Shown piece by piece: positions 35,551 through 44,600 of a stretch of DNA of 64,000 bases. The position numbers and the translations under genes were made by a program. Each line of letters opens with the position of its first letter. Within the stretch, counting starts at the first letter, position 1. This DNA is from Verrucomicrobiales bacterium. Its GTDB lineage: Bacteria; Verrucomicrobiota; Verrucomicrobiia; Verrucomicrobiales; DEV007. The stretch is from NCBI GenBank assembly GCA_002726915.1, contig PBSY01000044.1, positions 1-64,000 on the forward strand, written 5' to 3'. A model generated the notes under the pieces. The model had not been told where the DNA came from. It saw only the letters and a list, made by a program, of their open reading frames with translations, and did not search any database.

Positions 35551-36303
35551 TCATTTGACCTTCGGGGCTTTACCTTTGCCACCGCCCTTCGGCCCACTGC
35601 CCTTCGGCCCGCCGCTCTTGGGCCCACTGCCCTTCGGCCCACCGCTCTTGGGCCCAATGGCTGAGGACATGTAGAGGCGATCTTGAAGCTCTTTTATGCC
35701 GGGGTCCTCTTCAACCATGGCGGAAAGAATAGCCTGCCGCATCTCACGATGAGCTTCAAGTCGCTTGCGGAGGCATTCCTCATCCTGTTTTTGAAGTGCA
35801 TTCAATGTATTGCGGGCCTCTTTTACTTTGGCTGTCTCTTTCGCAGCCAATTCGGCCCGACGAAATTGCTCCTGTTCCTCAGGAGTTAACTTCTCCAAAA
35901 ATCCGGGAGGACTCATTGGGTAATCGAAACTGCGGCGGTAGAGGCCGCTGCGACCGGGGGGCGGCCCACCAATCCGATCGTGCATACGTCCTTCCGCACT
36001 CTTCTCCACCTTCACCATCAAGTTTGCAACGCTTGGATCTGCCTTTGTAACCGCCTCGCGTATCGCCTTTTGATAAGCTTCCGTGGCACTTTTGACTTCA
36101 TCTCGAGCAATCATTACTGAAGGATTAGTCCATACCACTCTCAACACGTTTCGAAGCTTCTCCTTCTCCCTATCGCTCAGGGATTCCCAACTTTCGCGGC
36201 GTTCTTCCTCAGAGTAGACGCCGGGAGCAGCGAATCCACTAACCGCCGGACCTCCCCCAACGATGACTAGGCAAATAATGAGCAGTTTCAAGAATGCGTT
36301 CAT
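35551..36303 (-). CDS. Secreted Glu/Lys-rich helical protein with a Gly-Pro-Lys tail
   Basis: A 250-residue protein with a signal peptide (about 1-25), not assigned to a family. The mature part is mostly helical and highly charged. It has two patterns of interest, a SLSDREKEKLRNVLR segment near the start and a LTPEEQEQFRRAELAAKE segment in the middle, which recall periplasmic Spy/CpxP-like or heavy-metal-sensor helical proteins. The last 33 residues are a Gly-Pro-Lys-Ser repeat ending in Lys. It is divergent from a second unknown secreted protein 92 bases away. Confidence 0.6.
   Translation of the reverse strand: MNAFLKLLIICLVIVGGGPAVSGFAAPGVYSEEERRESWESLSDREKEKLRNVLRVVWTNPSVMIARDEVKSATEAYQKAIREAVTKADPSVANLMVKVEKSAEGRMHDRIGGPPPGRSGLYRRSFDYPMSPPGFLEKLTPEEQEQFRRAELAAKETAKVKEARNTLNALQKQDEECLRKRLEAHREMRQAILSAMVEEDPGIKELQDRLYMSSAIGPKSGGPKGSGPKSGGPKGSGPKGGGKGKAPKVK
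35591..35650 (-). repeat. Two tandem 30-bp units encoding Gly-Pro-Lys-Ser repeats
   Basis: Two copies of a 30-base unit differing by one base, preceded by a partial copy. They encode GPKSGGPKGS units in the C-terminal tail of the secreted protein. A different, Arg-rich frame is open on the same strand through the repeat but is not a gene. Confidence 0.85.
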
Positions 36304-36395
36304 AATGGAAAATCTAGTGTTTGTTAGCCGATGAAACCCACGATCTCAAGAAGAGTTGCGCCGAGGACCCATAACTGGCACGATTATTTCTTCAA

Positions 36396-37106
36396 ATGTC
36401 TCATTGCTACCCTCTCGCAATTTTACTGATGATCCCATTGTTGTCATGGACATCTGCCTTAAATGCCGAAAACAAGGAAGACATACCAAATATACCGGAC
36501 CTTAGTTCTCTGGAAACCAAGAAAGGTATCGTCTATCGCAATTGCTATGTCTTCCGTGTCGAGATTGACGGCATTGTGATCGGACATGATGGAGGCATGG
36601 CTCGCATTTCGTTGTTCGATCTCAACGCGTCTATTCAGGACTATTTTAACTTTGACCCCGTCGCTGCGATGGCAGCCTACAAGCGTGATCAGGAGGCAGT
36701 TAGGAAGCTACGAAAACAGGTGCTACTGGAAACCGAAAAATTCAAAGCGGCCGAACAGAGAAAAGCCGCCCAGAAAGAATTGGAGTCTTTAGCCGTGAAA
36801 AATTGGATCCCTGCAGAGGGCACCATTGTAAAGAAGACAACAGATGGCATCGAATTGCCCCTTTATCGAATTGCGCTGGTGCCTACCGAGGAAATCTCAA
36901 CTTTGGGCTTAAAGCGCGAGGGTCCGCCAAAACGTCAACTTCATAAGTTCAATGCAGGAAATGTAATTTTGAGGCATGTTGGCGAGGATCAGTCAATCGG
37001 GGATAAGTGGCAGGGTTATGTTGACCCCGCCCCCTATCGGCAACCCTTAGCCCCCTACCCAAAAAAACAGAACATTCCTGTCCACCGAGCAATTACCAAG
37101 CGCTGA
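36396..37106 (+). CDS. Secreted hypothetical protein, 236 residues
   Basis: I do not recognise the family. It has a signal peptide (about 1-24), then a beta-like region (about 40-85), where YRNCYVFRVEIDGIVIGHDGGMARI resembles an SH3- or RNA-binding-like small barrel. A long charged helix follows (about 92-135) and a Pro-rich C-terminus. Similar secreted proteins with a repeated I-x-I-x-H-x-G-G pattern are seen in Verrucomicrobiota, but that is from memory only. It is followed after 24 bases by a DUF2314 membrane protein on the same strand. Confidence 0.55.
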   Translation: MSHCYPLAILLMIPLLSWTSALNAENKEDIPNIPDLSSLETKKGIVYRNCYVFRVEIDGIVIGHDGGMARISLFDLNASIQDYFNFDPVAAMAAYKRDQEAVRKLRKQVLLETEKFKAAEQRKAAQKELESLAVKNWIPAEGTIVKKTTDGIELPLYRIALVPTEEISTLGLKREGPPKRQLHKFNAGNVILRHVGEDQSIGDKWQGYVDPAPYRQPLAPYPKKQNIPVHRAITKR

Positions 37107-37130
37107 TCCTCTCTTTTGGTTTGCAACCCC

Positions 37131-38255
37131 ATGCTGAAGAAGCTTAAACAGTTCCCTTTCCTCTCAACGGCTATTTTGCTCACCCTCATGACCCGACTCG
37201 TCGTCAACGGGCTCACGTGGGTCGGGGTGCTTGCTCTAGTGGTTACCGCGCTCTGGTTTTGCTTCGACATGGTTCGCTGGTTGATGATTCGATTGGACGA
37301 CAGCGCTTTGCCCACTTATCGAAAAGAGACTGACGAAGAGATTCCTCCAGAGAATCTCGCCTCACTCGTCTACTTCCTTTCGGAGCCAAGAGAGGCAAAT
37401 GAAACTTCGATCAGGCGTTGCGTTTCTGCAGCTCTAGGGATCGATTTTGATACAGACGCCCTTAACTCTGAGCATTTCGTAATCGAGTTCAATCCTACTC
37501 GCAACGCCAATGAAGTCGATGACGGCATCAGCCATTTCATGGTTAAGATGCCACAGGGTCTCTTCGCGGTGCTGGTTTCGGATCGCCCCTACATTTCAAA
37601 TCCTTCGCAGTTCGCGAAAGAATTCATCCGAGATAAACGCCTCCGCAAGGCGGTGGAACAGCATCTTGCATGGATCTCCGTCGACCTGATGGACGATCCA
37701 TCCGATCCTGAAGCCACCTCGGCTGCTTATCAGGTGATTGGACAAATACTCGCCACTCTTGCTGGCCCCGACTGCCTTGCCATCTATTGCCCTGAAATTC
37801 AGCGCTGCAATGAATTTGATTTGTCGCTCATCGAAACGCTCTCAGGCCAAAGACCTCTCGACCTGTTCAGCGAGCCTACCTTCGAGCCCATCGTTGAAAT
37901 ATCGGACTCTAACAAAAAAATGACCCAAGCCGTCAGAGAAGCTCGGCAACGTTGGTCTGAGTTCCTTCATTCCTTTGCAGAAAGTGGCCCCGGCGACGTG
38001 GACAAGTTCATTGTGAAAGCAGAATTCCGCGAGGGTCCAAAGTGTGAATACATGTGGCTTTCAGTCACTGCGGCCTCCTCCACCTCTGTCAGTGGTATCC
38101 TCATGAATGATCCACACGAGCTTATGGACATTCACCGAGGTGCTAGCGTGACCCTCGAAATGGATCGTTTGAACGACTGGATCTACCGCAACCAAGACGG
38201 CGAACATATCGGCGGGTTCACGCTGGACGTTCTCGCCGAAGGCGACGAGAACTAA
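37131..38255 (+). CDS. Membrane protein with a C-terminal DUF2314 domain
   Basis: A 374-residue protein. An N-terminal hydrophobic region (about 10-45) forms one or two membrane helices. It is followed by a cytoplasmic domain of about 200 residues of unknown type. The last about 75 residues (SGPGDVDKFIVKAEF to the end) match the layout of DUF2314 (YegJ-like), with the characteristic DWIYRNQDGEHIGGFTLDVL end. The function of DUF2314 is not known. The ATG at 37131 was preferred to a TTG five codons upstream. Confidence 0.65.
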   Translation: MLKKLKQFPFLSTAILLTLMTRLVVNGLTWVGVLALVVTALWFCFDMVRWLMIRLDDSALPTYRKETDEEIPPENLASLVYFLSEPREANETSIRRCVSAALGIDFDTDALNSEHFVIEFNPTRNANEVDDGISHFMVKMPQGLFAVLVSDRPYISNPSQFAKEFIRDKRLRKAVEQHLAWISVDLMDDPSDPEATSAAYQVIGQILATLAGPDCLAIYCPEIQRCNEFDLSLIETLSGQRPLDLFSEPTFEPIVEISDSNKKMTQAVREARQRWSEFLHSFAESGPGDVDKFIVKAEFREGPKCEYMWLSVTAASSTSVSGILMNDPHELMDIHRGASVTLEMDRLNDWIYRNQDGEHIGGFTLDVLAEGDEN

Positions 38256-38352
38256 CAAGGGTGGTGCAAACCGAAAGCATGCAGTTACCGCTTGCGCTGG
38301 AGCTAAGATGGTCTAAGTTCCGCGCTCGTCCCGAATTAACTGAAATAAAGCC

Positions 38353-38508
38353 ATGTCACAGCACGCCAGCCTCAAAAAATCCAGTAATATAGGATCCAAG
38401 CGCAGCGTACTAAAACGCTTTGAGCGCGTGAAGCTAATGCAGAAACGCGGGGAGTGGAAAGAAGGAACTAGCCCACTCGGTCTTAAAAAAACTAAGCCTG
38501 AGTCGTAA
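38353..38508 (+). CDS. Small basic protein of the Verrucomicrobia/Chlamydiae family
   Basis: A 51-residue, strongly basic protein that starts MSQHASLKKSSNIGSKRSVL and continues with a KRFERV segment, a KRGEWKEG segment and a LKKTKP end. This pattern fits the TIGR04137-type small basic protein, which I know as a marker largely restricted to Verrucomicrobia and Chlamydiae. Its role is unknown; basic composition and the family name suggest association with rRNA or nucleic acid. It is too short for usual gene thresholds, so it is easily missed. It lies between the DUF2314 gene and the pseudouridine synthase. Confidence 0.9.
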   Translation: MSQHASLKKSSNIGSKRSVLKRFERVKLMQKRGEWKEGTSPLGLKKTKPES

Positions 38509-38556
38509 CCTCTCACTCGAAAGTTGTAACCTTTTACCCTTTACCGAAGGGCCCAA

Positions 38557-39276
38557 ATGAGTTCGGGGGCGGAAAAAGGCGTTCGCCTAAATAAATTTCT
38601 CGCCTCTTGCGGGATCGGTTCCCGTCGAGGTTCTGAAAATTTTATCCGGGAAGGACGGGTAGAGCTCAATGGTGAAATCGTCACCGACTTGAGCTCACGC
38701 GTGGTCGCCGGAGATCACGTTCGTTTTGACGGGAAAATCCTCAAGAGTCAGGAAGACATCACCGTCGTCCTCAACAAACCAAAGGGTTATCTCTGCACTC
38801 GAAACGACCCCCAGGGACGGAAAACCATCTATAAAATTCTTCCCCGAACGTTCTCCAATCTTAATTATGTAGGCAGGCTCGACCTCGACAGCTCTGGCCT
38901 CATTCTTCTCACCAGCTCCGGGGAATTGACCGAACAGCTCACCCACCCTCGCTTCCACGTCGAGAAGGAGTATGAGGTTCATCTAGATCGTGCATTCGAT
39001 GGGGCAAAGACCCATAAACTTCTTGAAGGAATTCATCTCGCCGAAGGTGTTGCAAAAGCGGAATCAGTCCACTTTGACTCTCGGCGTCGTCTGCGGGTAG
39101 TACTGACACAGGGTTACAACCGGCAGATCCGCAGAATGTTTTCTCGTCTTGGATACAAAGTGAAACGCCTAGAACGGACTCGTGTTGGTGACTTCACTGC
39201 CCCTGCCCTCTCAACCGGTGATTACCAAGTATTAAACCATAGCGAGATAGAGGCTGCTTCGACCCGAGCCTCGTAA
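38557..39276 (+). CDS. RsuA/RluB-family 16S/23S rRNA pseudouridine synthase
   Basis: A 239-residue pseudouridine synthase. An N-terminal S4 RNA-binding domain (VRLNKFLASCGIGSRR...) is followed by the catalytic domain. VLNKPKGYLCT and the NYVGRLDLDSSGLILLT motif hold the catalytic Asp, and QGYNRQIRRMF and LERTRVG form the end. It isomerises uridine in rRNA (RluB/RluE/RluF or RsuA type); the exact site is not decidable from sequence. It converges on the SGNH gene, 19 bases away. Confidence 0.9.
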   Translation: MSSGAEKGVRLNKFLASCGIGSRRGSENFIREGRVELNGEIVTDLSSRVVAGDHVRFDGKILKSQEDITVVLNKPKGYLCTRNDPQGRKTIYKILPRTFSNLNYVGRLDLDSSGLILLTSSGELTEQLTHPRFHVEKEYEVHLDRAFDGAKTHKLLEGIHLAEGVAKAESVHFDSRRRLRVVLTQGYNRQIRRMFSRLGYKVKRLERTRVGDFTAPALSTGDYQVLNHSEIEAASTRAS

Positions 39277-39295
39277 AAGTGAGAGAGGCGCGGTA

Positions 39296-41512
39296 TCAGT
39301 AGATCCTTACTGACCAGCTTTGAACTGGCTGACGAGACAAACGGAGAACGCTCAACGATCGAGCATCCCTCGAGTCGAAACTGTGTATGGCTTTGTTCTC
39401 AAAGGCCCAAGTGGGACTGTGAGAGACAAACGTATTCGCATTCGAAAATTCAGCGGAACCATCTGTGTCAGGATCGGCAACCGTCAAATCTATCCGGAAT
39501 CCCAACATACTGTAGACCGAACCAAGATCCCACTCATGGAGATGCAGATAACTACGAGGGATTCGAATCAATACCGACTTCTCCCCACTATCTGATTCCA
39601 CTAGTGTAGAAGTGACACCTTCCGGGCTGAGTATCATGTTGTAGCCGTTTCCGAAACAGCCGAGAGCAAGTTCGGGGAAGCTTCCGGGTCCTTCCTTACC
39701 CTTAGTATAAATTTGGATCGGTTCCACCGCTCCAAATGAGAGAACTTGACCAGCCGGTCGGGCGTCCAAATACAGCCTCGCTCGTACCGCCGGCTCATCT
39801 CCTAAATCAGGAACGGTGATTCCCTGCATAGAAACCGTCAAGTAAAGCGCCTCCTCATCAGCCTCGAATCGATAAGACACCTCTCCCTCAGTCCTTCGCT
39901 GGGCGCGATTTTCACCAGCTGGACTTGCGTTAGCATAATCACTCCAACGCTTCATAGTTCTATTCTCTCCTAGAACCAAGTCACGCGTTGACTCAAGCTC
40001 ATGGTTAAATCTCACGATCCGATCATTTACGTCAGTCTGAATCCAAACATCTCGTTGCAACGGGGTATTACCCAGATCAACGTCAAAATCAAAGAGAGAA
40101 AAAACGCTTTTAACACCAAGTGGAGATACTGAAAAATCAGTCGGCTGCCCAACTTTATCCCCAAGTCCCACCTGAAAAGTCCCCGAAGAAACCTTGTCTG
40201 CGGCATTAACAAGATCCCACTCAATACGAAGTCGATCAGTCACATTGATAAAGTGCCTCGACTTCCAAACCGCTACTACCGGTCCAACGCGCAACGGTAG
40301 TTCAACCAGTTCAGTAGTAATTGTATCCTCGAGGACGAAGGAGAATCGACAAAACTCGTCGGCTATCTGCATAGGAAAAAGAATGTCGGAACCGTCTCTT
40401 GCCTTCCCTGCAAATGGACGAGTGTAGGTAAACGCTAACTGAGTCGTCGAGGCTGCTGGAACCTTGAAGCGCTGCGTAGCCTGCAACGGCAGAAGACCTT
40501 CTCCAACATTTAAGGCGCCAATACATCCTTCTTGGGCGTCGTCTGTTAAATTCCGTATTAACAGCCTGACGTCGACCCCACCGTTCCTGTTAAATGACGC
40601 AGTGCCAGCGCAGGAAAACTTGCTGCGCCTTGGTCCATCTTTAAGTTCCTGGAACAGCGATTGCGCTAGATAATCATTAGCACGCTCGCCAGTATGAGTG
40701 CGCTCTTCATCTTTAAGTTCCGGACCAAATTGAAAGATGGCTTTGAGACGATCTTCAACTATTTCCATCGCAGCGTCGGGGTGAGTGCCCGGGAGGACAC
40801 CTCCCCCGAAACGTGAGAAGAGGTGCTGCCCCGCATCCATGAACATGACCCCATTCGACGCGGCCACCTCCTTGGCAGCCATCGAATAGGGACGAGCAAC
40901 ACCGAAATCCATCGCACCTCCTCCATAATTCACCAGCGTAGGTCCAATGACGATAAGATCGGAATTCTGTTTACGTCCCTCGTCAATCGATACCTGAATG
41001 GCACGCTTGTATGAGTCCAGTGAAACTCGGGCCAGCGAATCATAGATACCAAACTGAATGATTACCAGATCCGGACGATGGAGAAAGGCATCGGTCGAAA
41101 TTCGCCTCAACCCTCCAAGAGCCGTGCCATCTGGAATCGTCAGATTTTCAAAAGTGATACTCCGACCCAGCAAATCATCTACCGTCTGGCTTCCTCCAGG
41201 CGGCGGATTGAGAAGGCGAGCCCCTCCGGTATAGAAGAACTCGCTTGCCAGTAGATTCAAGAAACTTCCAACGTAACTGAAGAGCGGGTTGTTGGGCTCC
41301 CAAGCGCTTTCCACGGGGGTGTAGCCACCCGCCACACTGTCTCCCAGCAGAACGACATGGACGGGTTCCTGTGCCTCAAGTTTGGCGAAAATTCCCGGAA
41401 GATAGCGCTTAAAGCGCTTCCTCTGATCTAGGGACAAAGGATAAGCTAGCAAGCTGTCGGCTGCAAAAACCAGCGCCAAGCCCGTAGCAATAGCCGTGGC
41501 GTTAAATCTCAT
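39296..41512 (-). CDS. Secreted SGNH-hydrolase-like protein with C-terminal beta domain
   Basis: A 738-residue protein with a signal peptide (about 1-23), an SGNH-like domain (about 50-260), and a long C-terminal region that includes a CBM9/DOMON-like beta domain (about 520-710). Block I LLGDSVAGG carries S59. Block III reads QFGIYDS, where the usual GxND has Tyr for Asn, and the last block GTHPDAAM keeps His but lacks the usual Asp three residues before it. It may be an atypical esterase or a non-catalytic binding protein. It is preceded by the megasynthase on the same strand, with a terminator between, so it is probably separately expressed. Confidence 0.7.
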   Translation of the reverse strand: MRFNATAIATGLALVFAADSLLAYPLSLDQRKRFKRYLPGIFAKLEAQEPVHVVLLGDSVAGGYTPVESAWEPNNPLFSYVGSFLNLLASEFFYTGGARLLNPPPGGSQTVDDLLGRSITFENLTIPDGTALGGLRRISTDAFLHRPDLVIIQFGIYDSLARVSLDSYKRAIQVSIDEGRKQNSDLIVIGPTLVNYGGGAMDFGVARPYSMAAKEVAASNGVMFMDAGQHLFSRFGGGVLPGTHPDAAMEIVEDRLKAIFQFGPELKDEERTHTGERANDYLAQSLFQELKDGPRRSKFSCAGTASFNRNGGVDVRLLIRNLTDDAQEGCIGALNVGEGLLPLQATQRFKVPAASTTQLAFTYTRPFAGKARDGSDILFPMQIADEFCRFSFVLEDTITTELVELPLRVGPVVAVWKSRHFINVTDRLRIEWDLVNAADKVSSGTFQVGLGDKVGQPTDFSVSPLGVKSVFSLFDFDVDLGNTPLQRDVWIQTDVNDRIVRFNHELESTRDLVLGENRTMKRWSDYANASPAGENRAQRRTEGEVSYRFEADEEALYLTVSMQGITVPDLGDEPAVRARLYLDARPAGQVLSFGAVEPIQIYTKGKEGPGSFPELALGCFGNGYNMILSPEGVTSTLVESDSGEKSVLIRIPRSYLHLHEWDLGSVYSMLGFRIDLTVADPDTDGSAEFSNANTFVSHSPTWAFENKAIHSFDSRDARSLSVLRLSRQPVQSWSVRIY

Positions 41513-41560
41513 ATTGCTATCATGCCGTGGGGTAGAACGACAAAGTCGATCAAATCGTTA

Positions 41561-41593
41561 GTAAAAGGGCCCCGATTCAGACGGCCCTTTTAC
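41561..41593 (-). terminator. Terminator behind the megasynthase
   Basis: A perfect 11-pair stem (GTAAAAGGGCC with GGCCCTTTTAC) and an 11-base loop, starting 13 bases after the megasynthase stop. On the minus strand the descending arm has a TTTT run. It is symmetric and could work in both directions. Confidence 0.75.
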
Positions 41594-41605
41594 CTTAGGA
41601 CGAAA

Positions 41606-44600
41606 TCAAGACGTTGTCGATGTTCCACTTCGACGATCACGAAATGTCGAAATTCCCTCCTCTGGCAGGAAGAACCCGCTCATCTGGAGTTTTGCTGGTT
41701 CCACACCAAGCTCTTCAAGGCGCTCAAAATGAGCCACGGCATCATTATTTTCAAGTTCACCAAGAGTGGCTTCAACACCCCCCGAACCGGTTAACAAGCT
41801 TACCAGAACGCATCCAGTTATTTCATACTTGTCCCGACTCGCGAGGAACTTCATAAAACCCGCCTGAACTGCTTCGCCGAGGTCTTCCAACTCCTCTGGA
41901 AGGTATATTGTCTCAGCCACTACATCTGGCATTTTAAGTTCACCACCCGTGGTGAAGAGTATATCCCGCCTTGTCGAAAATCGCTTGATTGCCTCATCCA
42001 GTCGGAAAACTGGCGGGAAGCTGTAATCAACCACAAGCGTTCCCGGCTGGAGATCAGCCATATTGAGCACACCGGGAAGGTTAGTAGAAGCGATCACCAT
42101 AGACGCCTCATAGACCTCTGGTGGCAAAGCTCCGCCATTTTTAACAATGTCAACCTGCCCTTGGTAACCCGAATCACGAACGCGGTCACGGATCTGGCTC
42201 ATTTGGTCGTCAGTTTGGTAGGGATCACATAGGATGAGATGCTTTGGATGATCCATCACATCAAGCATCAGCCGCAATGTTCCGAAACCGATTGATCCAA
42301 GTCCAACCACCGAGACTGCCTCGTCTGTTATTGACCGCTGAGCTTCCTTAAGGATGCCCTGCACCGACTTCACTATGGTTGCTGATCGTGTCGCATCTCC
42401 TGTTGTGATAACCGGCATTCCCGATCGTCCCTCCATCCACTTCGCAATCTCGCGTCCATGATCAGTGGCTGAAGGGATGACACCTGTGAGAGAAACCGTT
42501 CTTGCCCCTGCTTTAGCGGCCATCTCCATTGCCTTTAGCGTCACCGCTTTTACCGATTCAGGATCTTTGTAAAAATCGGCCTCAAAGCAAGGAAGCATGA
42601 TCACCCCGATATTACCTTCGATCATTTCGTATCGATTACTGAGTCGGGGGTTTCCTCCAAAGAGACGTTCCGAAATTTCGTCTCGAGCCATACCTGACAT
42701 ATTCGCGAGAGCTTCCGGAATATAGGTCAAAGCGACAGCGTCGAGGTCCGGAATCTGGTCGGAGGCTTCGTCCAAACTGATGTGAGCAAGATCACTAAAG
42801 TCAATCTCCAGCCCACCCTCACTTACATACTCTGCTGGGGTGTCTGGCTCGCTGCCAAGGTATTGTGCCAACTGCTCGATCGTTGGGTGGGTAAGGAACG
42901 CATCAACAGGCACTTCCTGCCTAAGGACTTCGGTTATGTCGACCACAATTCGAAGTGCAAGGAGCGAGTCGCCACCCATCTCAAAGAAATTGTCGGTAAC
43001 GCCGATGTCCTCCGAGTCGAAATTTCGGCTGAACACCTCCCAAAGTTTCTCTTCGACCGGATTGCGTGGGCCAACGCGCTCTCCATCAATTGCAGCACCC
43101 GTTTTGGGCATAGGCAATCGCTTGCGATCTATCTTCTTGTTCGGCGTCAGCGGCAACTCATCCAAGGCCATGAAATAGGCAGGGATGTAGCTTGAAGGAA
43201 GGTTATTGGCCAAGGTCGCGCGAATCTCCGCTGCCCCAATCGGTTCGCCTTTGGCTAAGTAGTAGCCAACAAGACCCTCGCCAGTCGGGAGATCTTCCCT
43301 CTTTGTCACCACGGCTTGCTTTATTCCGTCGATAGAATCCAGTTGTGCTTCGATATCTCCAAGCTCCATTCGAACCCCACGAACTTTCACTTGGGAATCA
43401 ATCCGACCGAGGCATTCGAGCTTTCCATCCCGGTTCCAGCGACCCAAGTCCCCGGTTCGATAGATGCGCTTCTTTCCTACTTCCGGTAATTCAATTTCCC
43501 GGAATGCTTCGGCCGTTAAAGTATCACGATTACGATAGCCCCGCGCCAGGCCCTTACCACCGATCCAAAGCTCGCCGGTAAATCCTTGCGGGACTGGGTG
43601 ATGCTGATCATCGAGAATATAAATCTGGGTATTGCCGATCGGTTGACCAATGGAAATAGCAGCTTCACTCTCTTCAATCTTCTCGACGGTAGACCAAACC
43701 GTTGTCTCCGTTGGCCCATAGAGATTCCAAAGTTCGTCAGCAGAGTTCACTAGTGTATTTGCAAGACCACGATTCAAAGCTTCACCTCCGCAGAAAATGC
43801 GTAAACCGCTATTTCCTTCCCAACCGCTGTCGAGCAACATCTGCCATGTTGCCGGTGTTGCCTGCATCACCGAGATGTCTTCCTCACTGATAAGGTTGGC
43901 GAGGCGGCGCCCATCTTTCACATCATCATTGTCGGCGATCACCACTCTAGCCCCGGCTAGCAAAGGCAGGAACATCTCTAGGAGGGAAATATCGAACGAC
44001 AGTGTCGTCACAGCTAAAAGCTTATCCTCCGAGTTCAGCCCGGGTTCTTTCTCCATTGAGCGAAGAAAATTCACCGCAGCACAATGCGGTATCTCAACAC
44101 CTTTTGGCGTGCCGGTGGAACCCGAAGTATAGATAATATAGGCCAAAGAGTCCGCGTCGATTTGTGGCTTAGCAGGCGATTTAGAGGTCGATTCTACCGC
44201 ATCGAGATCGATAACTTTCCATGTGCCACCGGGAAGCGAACTTTTGAGACGGGCAGAAGATATCATTACCTTTGGGGCAGCATCATCTAGCATCATTTCG
44301 AGACGCTGGGCCGGGAACTCAGGGTCCAGAGGGATGTAAGTTGCTCCGGCTTTCATCGTGCCCAGCAGTGCCGCAATCATCTTTGGAGAACGATCAGCAA
44401 GCACTCCCACATTCTCCCCGGGCGCGACTCCTGCGGCATCGAGGTCGCGAGCGACTCCATTGGCTAGGCGATTGAGTTCACCGTAGGTCACGTGAGTGTC
44501 GTTGAAGATCACGGCCGTGTCTTCGTCTTTCTCCCTGGCAACGGACTCAATCAACTCGTGAAGCAGGACGTCATCGCAATCCGTCTCCGTCTCATTAAAC

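Noticed and set aside
35436-35657. Arg/Gly-rich frame MGPRAVGRRAVG on the minus strand
   Set aside because: It is the alternative frame of the 30-bp Gly-Pro-Lys repeat of the secreted protein.
42782-43195. Plus-strand frames of 112-137 codons within the megasynthase
   Set aside because: They are antisense shadows of the adenylation and carrier domains of the 12 kb gene; the same holds for the other plus-strand frames in 41606-53602, such as 50603-51160 and 46086-46628.
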